Below are positions 28,661 to 31,069 of a DNA stretch of 31,069 nt, piece after piece (the stretch's first letter is position 1; the number at the start of each line of letters is the position of its first letter). Position numbers and translations under genes: made by a program. The stretch covers positions 1-31,069 of the IMG/VR virus record IMGVR_UViG_3300047325_000188; one strand, given 5' to 3'. The stretch is from a virus. The notes beneath the pieces are model-generated. The model saw nothing but the letters and a program-made list of their open reading frames with translations, was not told the DNA's origin and did not search any database.

Positions 28661-28789
28661 ATGCCCGAAGCAGAGACACAGACCGCCCAAACCGCCCAGC
28701 CCGAGGCCCCGACTTGCGAGCGCCGCGAACCATCCAGCGTCTACAACCCGGCGATTCACGGTCCCAATTTTTGCCCGGACTGCGGCTAA
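28661..28789 (+). CDS. Small plus-strand protein with Cys cluster
   Basis: 42 residues from ATG 28661, eight bases after the strong ribosome site GGGGGAA. The longer frame from ATG 28574 has a weaker site. Sequence: MPEAETQTAQTAQPEAPTCE, RREPSSVYNPAIHGPNF, CPDCG. The start is Thr/Gln/Pro-rich; the end has C19, H35?, C38 and C41, a small zinc-finger-like end. It faces the minus-strand genes and its stop overlaps the end of the gene at 28786. Not recognised; with only 42 codons a chance ORF cannot be excluded. Confidence 0.5.
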   Translation: MPEAETQTAQTAQPEAPTCERREPSSVYNPAIHGPNFCPDCG

Positions 28790-29046
28790 GCGAAACGAAG
28801 GTCGTCGGCAAGACGGTAGAACGGCGTCGTTGAGACGCGCTCGTCGTCGACGAAGTACCTCAGACTGCCGGTGGGTGCGAGCGAAAACTCCCCGACCGGC
28901 AGTCCCTTTTTCCGGGTGAAAAGCCCGAGTGAATAGGCGTCGGCGGCTTTGACGAGGTCGTGGAGGTCGTCGAGATTCTTGACGAAACGCAGGCGCAGGT
29001 TCGCCCACGCAGAGGCTTGCGGGGGAGTGAGATTTTCAGGCGGCAA
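28786..29046 (-). CDS. Small protein, unknown function
   Basis: 86 residues from TTG 29046; the start overlaps the end of the metallopeptidase-like gene. Residues 1-35 are helical and end in LRFVKNLDDLHDLVKAADAY; the rest is strand-like (GLPVGEFSLAPTGSLRYFVD, RVSTTPFYRLADDLRF). No family recognised. It could be longer (ATG 29088), but that would read through the conserved end of the gene before it. It is the last gene of this minus-strand cluster before the portal; a 270-base interval (28514-28785) separates it from the portal, holding only the tiny plus-strand gene. Confidence 0.55.
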   Translation of the reverse strand: MPPENLTPPQASAWANLRLRFVKNLDDLHDLVKAADAYSLGLFTRKKGLPVGEFSLAPTGSLRYFVDDERVSTTPFYRLADDLRFA

Positions 29047-29743
29047 CGGTGGCCTTTCTGCGGGAGCGCCGCAGGATGCTCGCCTCATTGTCGAGGGCGT
29101 AGAGTTTGTCGCGCAGCCGATGGATGTCGGCCTGGAGCTTCTTGCGCTCGACCTCGATTTGAGCCAGCCGCTTTATCGTAGCCCGCGCGAGCGGCTTTGC
29201 CAAGACGCTCGACTTCCCGACCTTGACGCGCATCTTCTTCGCGAGCGCTCGCGAGACGCTGGCCGGTACGTCGGCGTACCGAGCGAGCAGGTCGATATAG
29301 ATGCGAACGAAGTCCGGGCCGTGTCTGGCATCTTCCGGCGCGAGACTGTGCGCGACCTCATGCAGCACTATCCAACGGATGCGCATGCGGACCGGGAGCT
29401 TGATGGTCTCGGTGTTTTTATCCCAGCAAGCCGTACGCGAGCGGCGGCGCCCATCGCCGATATGCACCATGTGGCGTCCGTAGTCGTCGCGGACCTGACG
29501 GATGAGGTCGGCGCACTCTTGGAGCGAGAGCTTGACGTTGAGCTTCGCGAACTCGACTTGCGGCCGGAACTCGTGGTCGCACTTCGGTTCCTCGAACCGG
29601 CCAGCGTCGTACGGCGGCCCGAACGACTTGACGAACTGCCGCTTATGCTCGTGCTCGTAGCCGTCGCAAACGACGCAGCGATGGCGGCAGAGGCGCGTCT
29701 CCCAGTCGTAGACGCGCTGGCGTTGCGTATCGCGCTTTTTCAG
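29036..29743 (-). CDS. HExxH zinc metallopeptidase-like protein
   Basis: 235 residues if translation starts at CTG 29743 (CTGA overlap with the gene before it). The next possible start, ATG 29470, would lose the first 91 residues, which contain a Cys/His-rich segment (CRHRCVVCDGYEHEHKRQF, C19, C23, C26). No ATG, GTG or TTG lies in frame between. The core RIRWIVLHEVAHSLAPEDARHGPDFVRIYIDLLARY holds H128, E129, H132 and H141: a HExxH-x8-H zinc site, as in SprT/HGPxF-type phage and actinobacterial proteins. A C-terminal coiled coil is present (AQIEVERKKLQADIHRLRDK). Inference: DNA-repair-type or regulatory protease; its substrate cannot be inferred. Confidence 0.7.
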   Translation of the reverse strand: MKKRDTQRQRVYDWETRLCRHRCVVCDGYEHEHKRQFVKSFGPPYDAGRFEEPKCDHEFRPQVEFAKLNVKLSLQECADLIRQVRDDYGRHMVHIGDGRRRSRTACWDKNTETIKLPVRMRIRWIVLHEVAHSLAPEDARHGPDFVRIYIDLLARYADVPASVSRALAKKMRVKVGKSSVLAKPLARATIKRLAQIEVERKKLQADIHRLRDKLYALDNEASILRRSRRKATVAA

Positions 29744-29997
29744 CAGCCCACCGCCTCTTTCTCGGTGGTCGGAATGTCGACCACGCCGAGGATGTCGATG
29801 GTAACTGCGTAGCCCTTGCGGACCGCCTCACGGACCGTGATAGCGGCGACGGAGCCAGCGGCTCGACGCTGCTTCGAGTAGTGGTCGTACTGGCCGAGCG
29901 CGCGCCGAACGGCGAGCGTCGGGTCGTTCGTTTGCAGGCTGAAGGTTTGCGGCGTGAGTCCTGCGACTCGCACCTGGACGTTGTAAGCCTTGGCCAT
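29740..29997 (-). CDS. Small protein, unknown function
   Basis: 85 residues from ATG 29997, immediately after the previous stop. Strand and helix pattern: KAYNVQVRVAGLTPQTFSLQ, then RRALGQYDHYSKQRRAAGSV, ITVREAVRKGYAVTIDILGVV. The reading overlaps the next gene's CTG by three bases. No family recognised. Possibly a small regulatory or DNA-associated protein. Confidence 0.55.
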   Translation of the reverse strand: MAKAYNVQVRVAGLTPQTFSLQTNDPTLAVRRALGQYDHYSKQRRAAGSVAAITVREAVRKGYAVTIDILGVVDIPTTEKEAVGC

Positions 29998-30297
29998 TTA
30001 AGCCTCCTCTCGGTTGAGGAACTCTTCCTCAGCGATGTTGCCAGCAGCGAGCCACAACAGGCGCTGTATGTTTTGGTGGTGGTCTGCGAGTTCGGCTTCA
30101 TCCCATGCGCCGTACTCTTTGAGTTCCTTGCGGACTCGGTCCGGTTCGAGCTTCGCGAGTTGCTCGGCGATGTACGGGATGTTCGAGCCATCCGCGACAT
30201 CGTCGTCGCATCGGCCCTGATGCGACATGCTTTGCGCGTCTTCAAGCGTGAGTCCGATTTCGACGTAGTTGAAAGAAGCGTAGAGGAGGTCAGCCAC
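29998..30297 (-). CDS. Small acidic protein, unknown function
   Basis: 99 residues from GTG 30297, overlapping the previous gene by eight bases (GTGGCTGA). The upstream frame from 30492 runs through the earlier gene and is not used. Acidic and largely helical (LYASFNYVEIGLTLEDAQSM, EQLAKLEPDRVRKELKEYGAWDEAEL, ADHHQNIQRLLWLAAGNIAEEEFL). No family recognised. Confidence 0.55.
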   Translation of the reverse strand: MADLLYASFNYVEIGLTLEDAQSMSHQGRCDDDVADGSNIPYIAEQLAKLEPDRVRKELKEYGAWDEAELADHHQNIQRLLWLAAGNIAEEEFLNREEA

Positions 30298-30541
30298 CCT
30301 GCACACCCTCGCACAGTAGCATGTTGATGGCTTCGCGGACCGCGCCGCGCCTGTAGTCGCTGACGCCCATCGCGACCGTCTTCCCGCCGAGTCCGAAGAT
30401 TTCGGCCGTGAAGTACGACGTGATGTTTTTCGAGGGGCGGACGGCGCATGCATACGGCTTGCCGTCGTAGTAGAAGCGCTCGCCAGACTCAACTTTTTTG
30501 AGGAAGTCGAGCCCGAAGAGTTCGGGTTGAAGTTCGTTCAG
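30290..30541 (-). CDS. Small protein, start probably CTG
   Basis: 83 residues if started at CTG 30541, with GGAG eight bases upstream and CTGA overlapping the stop of the membrane-peptide gene. No ATG, GTG or TTG lies close in frame. Sequence LNELQPELFGLDFLKKVESG, KPYACAVRPSKNITSYFTAE, IFGLGGKTVAMGVSDYRRGA, NMLLCEGVQGG: a small alpha/beta protein. Not recognised. Its rare start is supported by the fit of the operon and by a second case (29743). Confidence 0.5.
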   Translation of the reverse strand: MNELQPELFGLDFLKKVESGERFYYDGKPYACAVRPSKNITSYFTAEIFGLGGKTVAMGVSDYRRGAVREAINMLLCEGVQGG

Positions 30542-30699
30542 TTGAGCACTCCGTTCAAGAGACCGCCCAGGAAAGACGCGACGGCCTGGGCGGTGTATTG
30601 CCAGGCCGCGACATAAAGGGTGATGGCCCCGACGAGGAACCAGTCCGGCACGTAGAGGGCGAGGAAGGCCGCTTCGGCCGCTCGTTCCATTTGAGTCAT
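30538..30699 (-). CDS. 53-residue membrane peptide
   Basis: ATG 30699 to TGA 30538 encodes MTQMERAAEAAFLALYVPDW then FLVGAITLYVAAWQYTAQAV ASFLGGLLNGVLN. One long hydrophobic segment (~10-50) can cross the membrane once or twice. The gene is tightly packed (start two bases from the previous stop; end overlapping a CTG start). Too short for most gene callers. Function unknown; holin-like or membrane-anchoring peptide would be guesses. Confidence 0.6.
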   Translation of the reverse strand: MTQMERAAEAAFLALYVPDWFLVGAITLYVAAWQYTAQAVASFLGGLLNGVLN

Positions 30700-30701
30700 C
30701 T

Positions 30702-30872
30702 TCAAGTTTTGCGCAGCCTTTCATAGCGAGCGTCGCGGCGCTTCTGCATGCAGCCGACGCACCGGGCGAAGGTGCTCGCGGCGACCTTGGCGCCGGTCAC
30801 CTGGTTGGTGGCGCGAATGTCGCGCTCGCAATCAACGCAGAACCCGGCCGCCCGGCGCTGCTTCTTGGTCAC
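30702..30872 (-). CDS. Small zinc-finger protein
   Basis: 56 residues from GTG 30872, overlapping the previous stop (GTGA). Sequence VTKKQRRAAGFCVDCERDIR, then ATNQVTGAKVAASTFARCVG, CMQKRRDARYERLRKT: C-x2-C ... C-x2-C with basic ends. Longer upstream reading (30974) overlaps the preceding gene and is not used. The Cys spacing fits a zinc ribbon or knuckle; basic residues suggest nucleic acid binding. Paralogue-like to the gene before it. Confidence 0.65.
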   Translation of the reverse strand: MTKKQRRAAGFCVDCERDIRATNQVTGAKVAASTFARCVGCMQKRRDARYERLRKT

Positions 30873-31063
30873 TTCGGCTGCCCGGCGGCGTACATCCGCT
30901 CCCGCATTTTTGCGAGCTTCGCATCCCGGTTCGCGTTCTTCTTCGCCTGGAGGGCGTCGAGGCAGCTTTCGCACCGTTTGTAGTAGAGCTTCAGCATCGG
31001 CACCATGTACGGCGCAACTTTCTGGCAGTCGCGGCAGAGATTCGGGTTTTTCTCGTTCTTCAT
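30869..31063 (-). CDS. Small zinc-finger protein (near window edge)
   Basis: 64 residues from ATG 31063 (a GTG one codon earlier is also possible; the edge lies three bases on, so a longer start cannot be excluded). Sequence MKNEKNPNLCRDCQKVAPYM, then VPMLKLYYKRCESCLDALQA, KKNANRDAKLAKMRERMYAAG. Two C-x2-C pairs and a basic tail, as in the next gene. Coupled to it by GTGA. Probably a small nucleic-acid-binding or regulatory protein. Confidence 0.65.
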   Translation of the reverse strand: MKNEKNPNLCRDCQKVAPYMVPMLKLYYKRCESCLDALQAKKNANRDAKLAKMRERMYAAGQPK

Positions 31064-31069
31064 CACAAT

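Noticed and set aside
29643-30449. A 268-codon minus frame across three small genes
   Set aside because: Arg/Ser/Thr-rich shadow that crosses coupled start/stop points of better supported genes.
1-31069. CRISPR arrays, insertion sequences, integrase or attachment sites
   Set aside because: No regularly spaced repeats, transposase motifs or integrase-like sequence were seen in any frame.

Overview
The window looks like part of the late (virion) region of a tailed bacteriophage or prophage (Caudoviricetes) with a contractile tail, a myovirus type. The DNA is G+C rich and gene starts are often GTG, TTG or apparently CTG, which fits a high-GC bacterial host. No host gene, integrase, tRNA or terminase is present, so host and lifestyle cannot be named. 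Almost everything is on the minus strand, so the transcription order runs from high to low coordinates. Only two plus-strand genes look real.

In transcription order: (1) 31063-28786 holds a tightly overlapping string of small early-side proteins: two small zinc-finger proteins, a one-helix membrane protein, and a zinc metallopeptidase-like protein. A tiny plus-strand gene faces it. (2) 28513-26238 carries the portal and a small virion-like protein. (3) 26168-24300 is a Mu gpF-like head morphogenesis protein interrupted by an intein. A nuclease gene of the EDxHD/Vsr-like homing type lies entirely inside the intein DNA on the opposite strand. (4) 24292-20371 is an accessory island inside the head operon. 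It has an iron-permease-like membrane protein, an orphan Hint (intein-like) protein, a zeta-toxin-like kinase, a small zinc protein and a RelA/SpoT alarmone-synthetase-like protein. The last three share a PRDxxG[R/K][F/W] motif. (5) 20334-15520 has small head-associated proteins, the prohead protease, the scaffold and the major capsid protein. (6) 15515-15072 is a broken GIY-YIG homing endonuclease in AT-rich DNA with its own promoter-like signal. (7) 15062-11029 has head-tail connector, neck and terminator-type proteins, with two very small membrane proteins among them. (8) 10912-5293 has the tail sheath, tail tube, a tail-assembly chaperone with a probable -1 frameshift, and a tape measure with a lysozyme-like domain. 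(9) 5291-1 has baseplate hub and spike proteins, then adhesion-type proteins with lectin-like folds, the last cut by the window edge.

The genes work as one morphogenesis programme: portal and gpF build the head vertex, protease, scaffold and capsid build the shell, connectors join it to the sheath and tube, and hub, spike and fibre-like proteins reach the cell. The accessory island suggests the head may carry effector-type enzymes into the host. The most unusual element is the intein with its nested antisense nuclease, together with a second, apparently non-splicing Hint protein just downstream.
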